This document shows, piece after piece, positions 1 to 12,337 of a stretch of DNA of 62,000 nt. Source of the stretch: Liolophura sinensis (lineage: Eukaryota > Mollusca > Polyplacophora > Chitonida > Chitonidae); contig NC_088306.1 in NCBI RefSeq assembly GCF_032854445.1, forward strand, positions 2,501 to 64,500. The letters are read 5' to 3'. The position numbers and the translations under genes were made by a program. Position 1 is the stretch's first letter. Each line of letters begins with the position of its first letter. The notes under the pieces are model-generated. The model made no database searches. It was given only the letters and a program-made list of their open reading frames with translations, and had not been told where the DNA came from.

Positions 1-2337
1 GGCTTGGCCCAAAGATTTGACGTCTTCTGGGCTACCGAAGGGCACATAACTTATAGTCAAAAAGTTGAATATAGTAATGACCAGTCGCGATGGAACATAG
101 TACAGTGTAGCCGATTTCAATTAACAAAAAGACCAGGCAAAAATCCAAAAGTGGAAAAACTGTTTCAATGCTGTTGGTAAGAAACTAATCCGACGTAGTT
201 TGTGACGAGAAATCGAATGGTGCAAACTGCGTTGTTTTCCGACCAATACTTTTGGCTGTATCGAGAATTAAATGATCATTGATGTCATAATCACGTGCCC
301 AGCAACGGCTCTTACTCCATGGAAACCAAGGAAATTTCAACAGCTGGAGATTCCTGGCCCAATTCCGCATCTTTTGGCAACTTATTGATGAGGGTCAGTG
401 TTCAATTGTACTTTTTACAGCAGACTGTATTAAATCCCATGTGTTTTCTAGATACAAATGGGGTGGTTTTTCTCCATGCAGATAAAGACATTGAGTTTGT
501 CTTCGACTTAGAAGTAAGACAATGGCTTTGTGAGCTAAATGGGCTTGGCTCAAAGATTTGACGTCTTCTGGGCTACTTATAGTCAAAAGTTGAATATAGT
601 AATGACCAGTCGCGATGGTACATAGTCCAGTGTAGCCGATTTCAATTAACAAAAAGACCAGACAAAAATCCAAAAGTGGAAAAACTGTTTCAATGCAGCT
701 GGTAAGAGGCTAATCCGACGTATTTTGTGACGAGAAATCGAATGGGGCAAACCGCGTTGCTCTCCGACCAATACTTTTGTCTGTAGCGATAATTGAATGA
801 TCATTGATGTCATAATCATGTGCCCAGCAACGGCTCTTACTCCATGGAAACCAAGGAAATTTGCAATTTTTTCAACAACAGGAGATGCCTGGCCCAATTC
901 CGCATCTTTTGGCACCTTATTGATGTGGGTCAGTGTTCAATTGTACTTTTTACAGCAGACTGTATCAAGTACCTTGTGTTTTCTAGATACAAATGGTGTG
1001 GTTTTTCTACATGTAGATAAAGACATTGAGGTTGTCTTCGACTTAGAAGTAAGACAATTGCTGGGTGAGTTAAATGGGCTTGGCCCAAAGATTTGACGTC
1101 TTCTGGGCTACCGAAGGGCACATAACTTATAGTCAAAAGTTGAATATAGTAATGACCAGTCGCGATGGTACATAGTACAGTGTAGCCGATTTCAATTAAC
1201 AAAAAGACCAGGCAAAAATCCAAAAGTGGAAAAACTGTTCCAATGCTGTTGGTAAGAGGCTAATCCGACGTATTTTGTGACGAGAAATCGAATGGTGCAA
1301 ACCGCGTGGCTCTCTGACCAATACTTTTGTCTGTAGCGATAATTGAATGGTCATTGATGTCATAATCACGTGCCCAGCAACGGCTCTTACTCGAAGAAAT
1401 CAAGGAAATTTGCAATTTTTTCAACAGCTGAAGATGCCTGGCCCAATTTCGCATCTTTTGGCACCTTTTTGATGTGGGTCAGTGTTCAATGGTACTTTTT
1501 ACAGCAGACTGTATCAAGTACCTTGTGTTTTCTAGATACAAATGGTGTGGTTTTTCTACATGTAGATAAAGACATTGAGTTTGTTTTCGACTTAGAAGTA
1601 AGACAATTGCTGGGTGAGTTAAATGGGCTTGGCCCAAAGATTTGACGTCTTCTGGGCTACCGAAGGGCACATAACTTATAGTCAAAAGTTGAATATAGTA
1701 ATGACCAGTCGCGATGGTACATAGTACAGTGTAGCCGATTTCAATTAACAAAAAGACCAGGCAAAAATCCAAAAGTGGAAAAACTGTTCCAATGCTGCTT
1801 GGAAGAGACTAATCCGACGTATTTTGTGACGAGAAATCGAATGGTGCAAACCGCGTTGCTCTCCGACCAATACTTTTGGCTGTAGCGACAGTTGAATGAT
1901 CATTGATGACATAATCACGTGCCCAGCAACGGCTCTTTCTCCATGGAAACCAAGGAAATTTGCAATTTTTTCAACCGCTGGAGATGCCTGGCCCAATTCC
2001 GCATCTTGTGGCACCTTATTGATGTGGATCAGTGTACAATTGTACTTTTTACAGCAGACTGTATTAAGTACCTTGTGTTTTCTAGATACAAATGGTGTGG
2101 TTTTTCTACATGTAGGTAATGACATTGAGTTTGTCTTCGACTTAGAAGTAAGACTAAGTCGAAGAAGTTGCTGGGTGAGTTAAATGGGCTTGGCCCAAAG
2201 ATTTGACGTCTTCTGGGCTACCGAAGGGCACATAACTTATTGTCAAAAGTTTAATATAGTATTGACCAGTCGCGATGGTACATAGTACAGTGCAGCCGAT
2301 TTCAATTAGCAAAAAGACCAGGCAAAAATCCACTTGA
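1..2337. repeat. ~545-bp satellite, about 4.3 tandem copies
   Basis: The phrase GGCTTGGCCCAAAGATTTGA or a close variant recurs at 1, 541, 1078, 1627 and 2187, giving unit lengths of 540, 537, 549 and 560 bp. The array enters from outside the window and stops near 2337, where unrelated sequence begins. Each unit is open for 88-99 codons on the plus strand and about 92-97 codons on the minus strand. Neither translation resembles a protein family I know, and differences between units include amino-acid changes, so I treat it as noncoding satellite. Confidence 0.9.
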
Positions 2338-2831
2338 TCACTCATACGGTAATCAGGAGTATCAGATGGACAGTTTGCCACTTGATGACCCATACGGTAA
2401 TGATTAACCAATATGTTTTCTCACGAGCCGTTAAATTTGACCTCAGAACCTGTATGTGCATTCCGGGCTGTGTCGTGGGAATGTGATCCGCCACGATGTT
2501 TGCCTTCCATTTGTTCTTCTTGGGTTAGACAGACTGTCAGTGTCATCTCATGCATACTTTTGTTGTGTTTAAACTTTACGACGCAGTTAGTAACTCGAAT
2601 CTCCAAGATAACCAGGCCGAACGATCGAATGTCGGAATAAAACGTGTTTGGTGCCGAGCACCGAGGCTGCTCTTGACCATTGTCTCTGTAACTGGTAGGT
2701 GACCATAGACAGTTATTACCTTGGAATGCTCAAAATTACCGATCGAGGCAGTCAGAGTTTGTGTTCGCAAAAATAGCATGTAACATGAGAGGTTCATGTA
2801 AAGTTTGTGAAAAAAGCCTTCACAAAAGCCC
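2338..2831. other. no gene seen
   Basis: Mostly single-copy sequence with short open frames on both strands but no recognisable domain. A short direct repeat around 2330-2405 (CACTTGATnACnCATACGGT pattern) is the only structure I see. Confidence 0.6.
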
Positions 2832-3735
2832 CAACAGTCCCAAAAGCTTGAGAGCAACAGTTCAAAAGGCCGGAGAGCAGTATTCCCAAAGGTGAGAAAG
2901 CAACATTCCTAAGGACAGAATAGCAACAGCCCCAAAGGTAGGAAAGTAACAGTCCTCAGGGTGGAATAGCAACAGTTCCGAAGGTAGGAAAGCAACAGTA
3001 CCAAAGGTAGGAAAGCAACAGCCCCAAAGGTAGGAAAGTAACAGTCCTCAGGGTGGAATAGCAACAGTCCCGAAGGTAGGAAAGTAACAGTCCTCAGGGT
3101 GGAATTGCAACAGTCCCGAAGGTGAAATGGCAATAGGCCCAAAGGTGGAAAAGCAACAGTCCTAAAGGTGCGAAAGCAACTGTCCTAAAGGTGAGATAGC
3201 AACAATCCTAAAGGTGAAATAGCAATAGGCCTAAAGGTGGGATAGCAACAGTCCTAAAGGTGGGATAGCAACAGTCCTAAAGGTGGGATAGCAACAGTCC
3301 TAAAGGTGGGATAGCAACAATTCTAACGGTGAAATAGCAATCGGCCCAAAGGTGGGAAAGCAACAGTTCTCAGGGTAAAATAGCAACAGTCCCGACGGTG
3401 AAATAGCAATAGGCCCAAAGGTGGGGAAGCAACAGTCCTAAAGGTGGGATAGCAACAATCCTAAAGGTGGGATAGCTACAATCCTAAAGGTGGGAAAGCT
3501 ACATTCCCGAAGAAGGGATAGCAATAGTCCCAAAGGTGAGATAGCAACAGTCTCAAAGGAGTGACAGCAACAGTCCTTAAGGTAGGATAGCAATAGTCCC
3601 AGAGGCGGGGTAACAACTGTTCCAAAGGTGGAGCTACAATCCCAAAGGAGGGGGTGGGGGACAACAGTCCTAAAGGTAGGAAAGCAACAGTCCCTCAGGT
3701 GGGAAAACAACAAAGTCAGAGGCTGGAGAGCAAGT
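2832..3735. repeat. 23-bp minisatellite, about 38 copies
   Basis: The unit is AAAGGTGGGATAGCAACAGTC plus two bases, repeated with point changes (GGTAGGAAAG, GGTGAAATAG variants). Units are most regular at 3230-3310 and degenerate toward both ends. Minus-strand frames of 60-90 codons through it are low-complexity by-products. Confidence 0.9.
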
Positions 3736-4553
3736 TGAACATATCTGAAGGGTTTCCCTTTAAAGCCGATGTGTTATGCCATATTAACATTGGTTGTTTA
3801 GTCCAGTTATCTCCATCCATTAAAGCCAACCGTCGTCTAAATAGTGAAGAACAGTGGTAGACATGAATGAAATAAATATTCTTCCAGCCCGTTATCCTTG
3901 ATGGGTCATGGTACAAAATAAAGCACAGTTTCAACAATGTTCATTTGTCTCAGAAAACGGAATATCGTAAAGCTAATCTCAAATTGGGAACGCCTAAACA
4001 AAGCAAATCTTTTGTACTTTTCAGACGACATTGAATATTTCAGTTTTGAAGCAATATATGTCCCGGATTTTGTTCATCCGTTCAGGGCAAAGTAACCAGA
4101 GATATGACATTGATTTTTGTCTTGAATGATTTGCCACCCTTTATGCGTATGATGACTACTACTCTCCTGGTAGTATTGAGCAATGATCCCTTGTAATAAA
4201 TGAGTACTACGTTACCATGTCGTGATGACAAAGGCATGCATGAATATAAGGCTAACATCTCGGACTCGAATTACCTTGGACATGTAAGGTTTTCCATTAT
4301 AAGAGAAAAGCTACACACGAGTCTGAGTTAAACCAAACCAGTAACTGCAGTATTGATAGGTAAACAAAGCTCCACAGTCCCACGAATGTATACAATCTTG
4401 GTGGTTATTTTGTTGTGTCGACCAGCATGGGCGTGAAAGTGGCTTAACCCCTCGGCGATATCCCCGAACAGAGATAGCAGACAGGACGTATCCAGGGCAG
4501 ACTGTAAGAGACACAACAGCTCGCGTAATGTACCCAGGTTTAATAAATCCACA
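3736..4553. other. no gene seen
   Basis: No coding or RNA gene recognised. The segment lies between the 23-bp array and the Tc1-like transposon and looks single copy within this window. Confidence 0.5.
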
Positions 4554-4580
4554 TATACTATCCAAAAAAAGAAACGCATA
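4554..4580 (+). repeat. left terminal inverted repeat of the Tc1-like element
   Basis: Begins TATACTATCC, runs through a seven-A tract and ends ACGCATA. It is the exact reverse complement of 6064-6090. Confidence 0.93.
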
Positions 4581-4884
4581 GGTGTTTTGTTTTATTTTAA
4601 AATGAAATAAATACATTTTGTCTTCATTTCATGAGAAAAATGTGTTTTAATACTGTTAATAGTCACAGTTAGCACACATTTTATTCCTCAAAACATTTCT
4701 TGGTTGAAAATGTTGAGTTTGGAGGCCGTTTTTGGAAGAAGTAAAAAATACAGCACCACACTGCATCACGTGCAGTCTTACACGCCGAACTTACGCATGG
4801 AAAGCATGCAGTGTGTGACTATAAAACAGCAACTTCGGGCCGGAAATCGGCGTCTTTCAAGTGGTGTTTTCAAGCTGATTGAAC

Positions 4885-5892
4885 ATGCCACGTCTTGACA
4901 CTGTCACAAGAAATATTGCCATTGGAAGACTTCAAGCTGGAGAGTCCCAATCGTTCATTTCTAGGCGTCTACACGTCAGCCAGAGCACGATTTCACGGCT
5001 TGCTGCCCGCTACAACAATACTGGGACAACAAATGACCGTCGGCGTTCAGGTCGACCACGTGTCACTACAGCAGCCCAAGATCGCTACATAAGGGTCCTC
5101 CATTTGCGTGACCGTTGTGCTACAGCTGAAAGCACAGCAGCCAGCATACCGGGACTGAGGAGGATATCAGGTCAGACAGTGCGGAACAGGCTGAGGGAAC
5201 ATGGACTGAGAGCCAGGAGGCCCTATGTTGGGATCGTGCTGCGTCCTCACCATAGCGCCAATCGCCTCCGATGGTGTAACAACGTGACTGCATGGAATCT
5301 ACGCAACTGGCGACGCATTTGGTTCAGTGATGAGTCCAGATTCCTATTGCAGAGACGTGATGGTAGAAACCGGGTTTACAGACGTGCTCACGAACGTTAT
5401 GCCCCTAACTGCGTACGCCAAGTGGACAGATTTGGTGGAGGGAGTGTGATGATGTGGGCAGCAATATCGTATACTGGTCGTACAAATCTTGTCCACGTTC
5501 AGGGAAATCTTACGGCCGTACGCTACCGAGACACCATCCTGCAGCCACACCTCTTACCTGTCATTGACGTTCAGCGGGAGTTGTTCCAGCAGGACAACGC
5601 CAGACCGCACACGGCCCGTGTCACAAGGGACTTCCTCGCCGAAAACAATGTAAATGTGCTACCCTGGCCGTCCCGTTCCCCGGATCTTAACCCAATTGAG
5701 CATCTGTGGGATGAACTTGATCGACGTCTACGCCAACGTCAACCTCAACCCCAAACGCTTCAAGAGCAAGTTGCATGTTTGCAGGAGGAGTGGCAGAACA
5801 TTCTCCAGGCCTCTATCCAGCGTCTCATCCAGTCCATAACAAGGCGTGTCAGAACTGTTATTCGTGCCCGTGGTGGTCACAACAGATACTGA
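4885..5892 (+). CDS. Tc1-like transposase, intact, 335 aa
   Basis: Cut-and-paste DDE transposase that would bind the element's TIRs and integrate at TA. I start at the ATG at 4885 (MPRLDTVTRN); the frame is open a few codons further upstream but without an ATG. Residues 10-45 form the first helix-turn-helix (ISRRLHVSQSTISRLAARY), residues 55-60 are a GRPR-type basic minor-groove motif, and a second HTH lies around 90-110 (ISGQTVRNRLREHGLRARRP). The catalytic triad is visible: D149 in WFSDESRF, D237 in QQDNARPHTA and E272 in SPDLNPIEHLWDELDRR. There are 34 residues between D237 and E272, the Tc1 DD34E signature. Length is normal (about 340 aa) and there are no stops or frameshifts. This is a transposon gene, not a host gene. 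Confidence 0.96.
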   Translation: MPRLDTVTRNIAIGRLQAGESQSFISRRLHVSQSTISRLAARYNNTGTTNDRRRSGRPRVTTAAQDRYIRVLHLRDRCATAESTAASIPGLRRISGQTVRNRLREHGLRARRPYVGIVLRPHHSANRLRWCNNVTAWNLRNWRRIWFSDESRFLLQRRDGRNRVYRRAHERYAPNCVRQVDRFGGGSVMMWAAISYTGRTNLVHVQGNLTAVRYRDTILQPHLLPVIDVQRELFQQDNARPHTARVTRDFLAENNVNVLPWPSRSPDLNPIEHLWDELDRRLRQRQPQPQTLQEQVACLQEEWQNILQASIQRLIQSITRRVRTVIRARGGHNRY

Positions 5893-6063
5893 CATTCCAC
5901 TCAAGTAGGAGACTCATTGTGAGTGTCTTACCTCAAGTTGATGGCCTTGTTGTCTAGATATTGACCCTTCCTTAATCTGTGTAAAAAAATATTTGCAGAA
6001 TACCAATTCTTATTTAGTTATGCATAATTGAAAAGACTGCATCACCTCCGCAAAAAACCGGGT

Positions 6064-6090
6064 TATGCGTTTCTTTTTTTGGATAGTATA
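6064..6090 (-). repeat. right terminal inverted repeat of the Tc1-like element
   Basis: TATGCGTTTC, a T tract, then GGATAGTATA. Perfect mirror of 4554-4580. Confidence 0.93.
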
Positions 6091-6185
6091 TATTAACCTG
6101 AAAAGAGATAGCATAGTTTTGAAATGCAGAATGTCTCTTAATGATTGTCATATCACCGGTGAATATAAAGGTCTTTTGTGTAAGG

Positions 6186-6410
6186 GATTTTTTTATTTAT
6201 TTGATTGGTGTTTTATGCCGTACTCAAGCATATTTCACTTATACGACGGCGGGGCATTATGGTGAGAGGAAACCGGGCAGAGCACGAGGGAACCCACGAC
6301 CGTCCGCAGGTTGCGGGCAGATCTTCCCACTCACAGAGAGTGAGAAGACCCAGAGAGAAAGCCAGCATGAGCTGGACTTGAACTCACAGCCACCGCATTT
6401 TGTGTAGGGG
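6186..6410 (-). mobile_element. tRNA-derived SINE, family A, 5'-truncated
   Basis: Reading the minus strand gives the B-box-containing part (GAGTTCAAGTCC), the CCCACGACC/GGTTGC central part, and then the 3' module ending GAGTACGGCATAAAACACC followed by AAATAAAT. On the plus strand it therefore starts with TTTATTTATTTGATTGGTG. The tRNA 5' half is missing. It lies about 95 bp downstream of the Tc1 element. Confidence 0.85.
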
Positions 6411-6563
6411 AAGGTGCATGTGGTAGATTTTAGTCTTAAATGAGTCACACTTTTTTGATTCTGTTTGGAAGATAAGTGCATGAGTGCAAACGTTAGACGA
6501 CTAACAAAACTGCATTAACTTTAGTACTGTTATCTGGCATCAGAAGAATTATCCCAAAGAAGC

Positions 6564-6709
6564 TGTATTACGGTAGTTATTTATTTGATTTATTTATTTG
6601 ATTGGTGTTTTACGCCGTACTCAAGAATATTTCACTTATACGACGGCGGCCAACATTATGGTGGGTGGAAACCGGGCACAGCCCGGGGGAAACCCTGTAT
6701 TACGGTAGT
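6564..6709 (-). mobile_element. SINE family A, 3' module only, with target-site duplication
   Basis: The insert (about 6578-6695) carries only the last ~118 bp of the SINE on the minus strand. It is flanked by a perfect 14-bp duplication, TGTATTACGGTAGT, at 6564-6577 and 6696-6709. This is a clean sign of LINE-type retrotransposition of a 5'-truncated copy. Confidence 0.92.
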
Positions 6710-6779
6710 CGTACAGAAACTAATGTTGTAAATGTTCCCGATGACCAGTGTTATGATATCACTGGTTAATCTACTTCTA

Positions 6780-9700
6780 GATTTCTGCACTGTGTGGAAC
6801 GCTGTAAAAGCCTTCAATAACACTAGGCTAATGTAACAGTCGGCTTTAGGGAAGAACGCTGTAAAAGTCTTTTATGACAGATGGTTAATCTAATAGTAGA
6901 TTATAGTCTTAGTGAGGAACGCTGTAAAAGTCTTGTATGACAGAGGGTTAATCTAATAGTAGATTATAGTCTTAGAGAGGAACGCTGTAAAAGTCTTGTA
7001 TGAGATCTTGTGCAACAGTGGAGTAATCATCTGACAGTAAAGTCATGGTATGGGACGTCGTAAATGTCTTGTACAACAGTGGAGTAATCATCTGACAGTA
7101 AAGTCATGGTATGGGACGTCGTAAATGTCTTTCTACAACAGTGGAGTAATCATCTGACAGTAAAGTCATCGTATGGGACGTCGTAAATGTCTTTCTACAA
7201 CAGTGAAGTAATCATCTGACAGTAAAGTCATGGTATGGGACGTCGTAAATGTCTTGTACAACAGTGAAGTAATCATCTGACAGTAAAGTCATGGCATGGG
7301 ACGTCGTAAATGTCTTTCTACAACAGTGGAGTATTCATCTGACAGTAAAGTCATGGTATGGGACGTCGTAAATGTCTTGTACAACAGTGGAGTAATCATC
7401 TGACAGTAAAGTCATGGTATGGGACGTCGTAAATGTCTTTCTACAACAGTGAAGTAATCATCTGACAGTAAAGTCATGGTATGGGACGTCGTAAATGTCT
7501 TTCTACAAGAGTGGAGTAATCATCTGACAGTAAAGTCATGGCATGGGACGTCGTAAATGTCTTGTACAACAGAGGAGTAATCATTTGACAGTAAATTGAT
7601 ACTATGGAAAGTCGTAAATGATTTGTACAGCAGTGGAGTAATCATCTGACAGTAAAGTCATGGTATGGGACGTCGTAAATGTCTTGTACAACAGTGAAGT
7701 AATCATCTGACAGTAAAGTGATACTATGGAATGTCGTAAATGTCTTGTACAACAGAGGAGTAATCATTTGACAATAAAGTGATACTATGGAACGTCGTAA
7801 ATGCCTTGTACAGCAGTGGAGTAATCATCTGACAGTAAAGTCATGGTATGGGACGTCGTAAATGTCTTGTACAACAGTGAAGTAATCATCTGACAGTAAA
7901 GTGATACTATGGAACGTCGTAAATGTCTTGTACAACAGTGGAGTAATCATCTGACAGTAAAGTCATGGTATGGGACGTCGTAAATATCTTTCTGCAACAG
8001 TGGAGTAATCATCTGACAGTAAAGTCATGGTATGGGACGTCGTAAATGTCTTGTACAACAGTGAAGTAATCATCTGACAGTAAAGTCATGGTATGGGACG
8101 TCGTAAATGTCTTGTACAACAGTGGAGTAATCATCTGACAGTAAAGTGATACTATGGAACGTCGTAAATGTCTTGTACAACAGAGGAGTAATCATTTGAC
8201 AATAAAGTGATACTATGGAACGTCGTAAATGTCTTGTACAACAGTGGAATAATCATCTGAGAGTAAAGTCATGGTATGGGACGTCGTAAATGTCTTGTAC
8301 AACAGTGGAGTAATCATCTGACAGTAAAGTCATGATATGGGGACGTCGTAAATGTCTTTCTACAATAGTGGAGTAATCATCTGACAGTAAAGTCATGATA
8401 TGGGACGTCGTAAATGTCTTGTACAACAGTGGAGTAATCATCTGACAGTAAAGTTATACTATGGAACGTCGTAAATGTCTTGTACAACAGTGAAGTAATC
8501 ATCTGACAGTAAAGTCATGGTATGGGACGTCGTAAATGTCTTGTACAACAGTGGAGTAATCATCTGACAGTAAAGTGATACTATGGAACGTCGTAAATGT
8601 CTTGAACAACAGTGGAATAATCATCTGACAGTAAAGTCATGGTATGGGACGTCGTAAATGTCTTGTACAACAGTGGAGTAATCATCTGACAGTAAAGTGA
8701 TACTATGGAACGTCGTAAATGTCTTGAACAACAGTGGAATAATCATCTGACAGTAAAGTCATGGTATGGGACGTCGTAAATATCTTTCTGCAACAGTGGA
8801 GTAATCATCTGACAGTAAAGTCATGGTATGGGACGTCGTAAATGTCTTGTACAACAGTGAAGTAATCATCTGAGAGTAAAGTCATGGTATGGGACGTCGT
8901 AAATGTCTTGTACAACAGAGGAGTAATCATCTGACAGTAAAGTGATACTATGGAACGTCGTAAATGTCTTGTACAACAGAGGAGTAATCATTTGACAATA
9001 AAGTGATCCTATGGAACGTCGTAAATGCCTTGTACAGCGGTGGAGTAATCATCTGACAGTAAAGTCATGGTATAGGACGTCGTAAATATCTTGTACAACA
9101 GTGGAGTAATCATCTGACAGTAAAGTGATACTATGGAACGTCGTATATGTCTTGTACAACAGAGGAGTAATCATTTGACAATAAAGTAATACTATGGACC
9201 GTCGTAAATGCCTTGTACAGCAGTGGAGTAATCATCTGACAGTAAAGTCCTGGTATGGGACGTCGTAAATGTCTTGTACAACAGTGGAGTAATCATCTGA
9301 CAGTAAAGTGATACTATGGAACGTCGTAAATGTCTTGTACAACAGTGAAGTAATCATCTGACAGTAAAGTCATGGTATGGGACGTCGTAAATGTTTTTCT
9401 ACAACAGTGGAGTAATCATCTGACAGTAAAGTCATGGTTTGAGACGTCGTAAATGTCTTTCTACAACAGTGGAGTATTCATCTGACAGTAAAGTCATGGT
9501 ATGGGACGTCGTAAATGTCTTGTACAACAGTGGAATAATCATCTGACAGTAAAGTCATGGTATGGGACGTCGTAAATGTCTTGTACAACAGTGGAGTAAT
9601 CATCTGACAGTAAAGTCATGGTATGAGACGTCGTAAATGTCTTTCTACAACAGTGGAGTATTCATCTGAGAGTAAAGTCATGGTATGGGACGTCGTAAAT

Positions 9701-10235
9701 GTCTTTCTACAACAGTGGAATAATCATCTGACAGTAAAGTCATGGTATGGGACGTCGTAAATGTCTTGTACAACAGTGAAGTAATCATCTGACAGTAAAG
9801 TCATGGTATGGGACGTCGTAAATGTCTTTCTACAATAGTGGAGTAATCATCTGACAGTAAAGTCATGGTATGGGACGTCGTAAATATCTTGTACAACAGT
9901 GAAGTAATCATCTGACAGTAAAGTCATGGTATGGGACGTCGTAAATGTCTTGTACAACAGTGGAGTAATCATCTGACAGTAAAGTCATGGTATGGGACGT
10001 CGTAAATGTCTTTCTACAACAGTGGAGTAATCATCTGACAGTAAAGTCATGGTATGGGACGTCGTAAATGTCTTTCTACAATAGTGGAGTAGTCATCTGA
10101 CAGTAAAGTCATGATATGGGACGTCGTAAATGTCTTGTACAACAGTGGAGTAATCATTTAACAGTAAAGTCATAGTATGGGACGTCGTAAATGTCTTGTA
10201 CAACAGTGGAGTAATCATCTAACAGTAGACCAAAG
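6780..10235. repeat. 61-bp minisatellite, about 55 copies
   Basis: The unit reads GTCGTAAATGTCTTGTACAA, CAGTGGAGTAATCATCTGAC, AGTAAAGTCATGGTATGGGA, C. Units before about 7000 are diverged (AACGCTGTAAAAGTCTT). Two main alternatives are interspersed: CATGGTATGGGAC and GATACTATGGAAC, and CTTGTACAA versus CTTTCTACAA. The array stops abruptly near 10235. No coding potential. Confidence 0.95.
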
Positions 10236-12337
10236 TCACTGTGTGGAAAAATCTTGCCTAATGGTGGACTTTGTACCTGGAAGAATTCTGTATGTGTTGC
10301 ACGGTGACAGCTGTAATGGCGTCGCTGTACAGATTCATGCTCTCTGTCCACAGACAACTGAGGAGAGCCGGACATGAGGGCCTCATTACCATGCCATGAA
10401 CCACCATCTCCTGAGCCCAGAGCATTAGCTGCCCGGCCTGGTACACCTTTAACAAACACTGGTGCACTTTCCCGTTGGCAGGATCTTACCAAGTGTCTTT
10501 CAGCCTGATCACTCTGCTCTAAGAAAGGCAAACATAACACTACTAATTGGTAATTGTAAATACTCAATGTTTAAACTAATAATAATTATTAGAATAATAC
10601 AATTCAGTTTCGTTTCATTTTGGAGACAAATCAGCTGCGTTGTTGTTACAAGGTCAGAACTCTGGGTGACTGTAATAGCGCGCAAGTACGTGCCTAATCA
10701 TCTCACCTCACCCCAACTTCCAATGCCCTGCCCCCTCCAACCCCTTCAACCCCCTTCATTGTTCTCTAACTGATAGTTATGACAGCTTTCACAATTCATT
10801 TCACATATATATCCCATTAGTTGCCTGGGGTTGATTTCATGAAACGTACTTAAAATGAAGTTGCCCCTTTATATCTCTACAGCATAGATTGTCGTGGTGG
10901 TTAACGGCATACTTACCCAAGCACACTTCATAAAACCGTCCCCTAGCCCACAGTCGATAACCGATACAGATTTACATTTACAGTCAATTTTACTGACAAA
11001 GCTTGTAAAGCATTTTATCAGTTTATTGTTCAGAATCGACCAGAGGACATTATAAAGGAATGAAAAAATATAAAGCAATTTCCGAAGTGGATTCACCCAA
11101 GGACTCATTGTCAGTGTGCTTAACGAAATAGGCCGTATGTTATGGTCAGAAATTATCTGTTTTTCGTCATGTTTTCTTCATTGTTTTGTTGGGATTTATG
11201 TGTAATGATTATGCATCGAATAAAGTTGTTATCATGTTTGGAGTCGTGCTTTCATTTATTATTTTTCTAAGGTTTTCGAATGCAGTTATGTTATTTTGAG
11301 AATCGCAACTGTAAACGTCACATACCGGTTCGTACCTTGATTGCCTGCCTGTGGTATCGTACGTAAGGAAAAGATTTACATTTTGTAAACTATCCTACAG
11401 GGATGTATTTAACAACTTCTGACTACATTTAGGTCCACATTGCGGACATCGAGCGCTTAGATAGTCATCAAAACGGTGAAGACAGACGCAGAATACCGGT
11501 AATGCGGCGGCTATAAGACGGCGGAAAAGCCATTTGAACCTGGCCCCTTGGGTCACTGCCCAATAATTGATCTCCTCAACCGCGTGAATGCCAATAAACT
11601 CATGATACAAATTTTTTAATGGACGACTTGTGTTAAGACTTGTGTTAAAAACTGTACAGCCTTCCTTCCTTCATGGATCACAGCAAACCTTGTTTCAGAA
11701 TCAAGTTTCGACATGGCGGATTCGGATGTTTTGTTTTTTAGTTTGAAGCCAGGTTATTCTGTGGGGGAGCAGTAACTATTATGTGATGATTCACGTTCTA
11801 TTCTTACAACTAGGTTTTGTACTCAAAGGATTAAGATTGTCAAAATATTAAAGCGATGGTTAAATTTAATCTGTGGTAAACATTTTTCGCTTCACTTTCG
11901 AGTCTTCTTCTAGGGGCCATCTCATTCGATGAAAGCGTTGCACCAGAGGTAGAATCCAGAGAACTGTTAAGAATAATTGATGACTAATTTTACGTTTTTA
12001 TTCAGCCCCTTTTAGTAGTCAGCATTTTAAGCCTCTGCCAAAACGTTTTAAAATCTAGCCTTTCACTGTCTAGGATTTTCCTTGTGCTGTTGTTCATGTA
12101 TTATCAGCTAGTCCATTTTTATGTTTTTGCTTACACAATTTTTTTCTAACTGTTTTTCAGAATAACTGACATGCCATTTGTGAGTGGAGAAAACTATGAA
12201 TTGCATTGATCGACAGCTGGTCATAAGTTACAAATAATAAAGTGAGAAGAAGAGCAATAGGCCTATTTCACAGCCATTGGGCTCTACTTCCACTCTTCAA
12301 ATATTAAAATAAAAGTCATAAAATTGGGCTGCATCAT
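10236..12337. other. no convincing gene; AT-rich single-copy sequence
   Basis: A minus-strand frame of about 110 codons (roughly 10240-10567) runs beyond the 61-bp array, but I cannot match it to any family and it ends inside the array. A 71-codon minus frame at 11395-11610 contains CPQCGPKC but no recognisable domain. The part near 12000-12337 could be the 3' untranslated region of the minus-strand 7TM block; a TTTATT (AATAAA on the minus strand) occurs near 11997. Confidence 0.4.

Larger units (their letters stand above)
4554..6090 (+). mobile_element. complete Tc1/mariner-superfamily transposon (about 1.5 kb)
   Basis: A single transposase gene (4885-5892) is bounded by inverted repeats at 4554-4580 and 6064-6090. 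The repeats match perfectly over 27 bases, including the terminal TATA, so the TA target duplication must be one of the two flanking TA pairs. Length, TIRs, TA target and an uninterrupted DDE transposase fit Tc1-like elements. The intact frame and perfect TIRs suggest a fairly recent insertion that may still be autonomous. Two other Tc1-like transposase remnants in the window (about 16.0-16.9 kb and 21.0-21.6 kb) are decayed. Confidence 0.93.

Noticed and set aside
10154-10567. 137-codon minus-strand frame
   Set aside because: Part lies in the 61-bp array and the rest matches no family I know. It could be an exon, but nothing beyond openness supports it.
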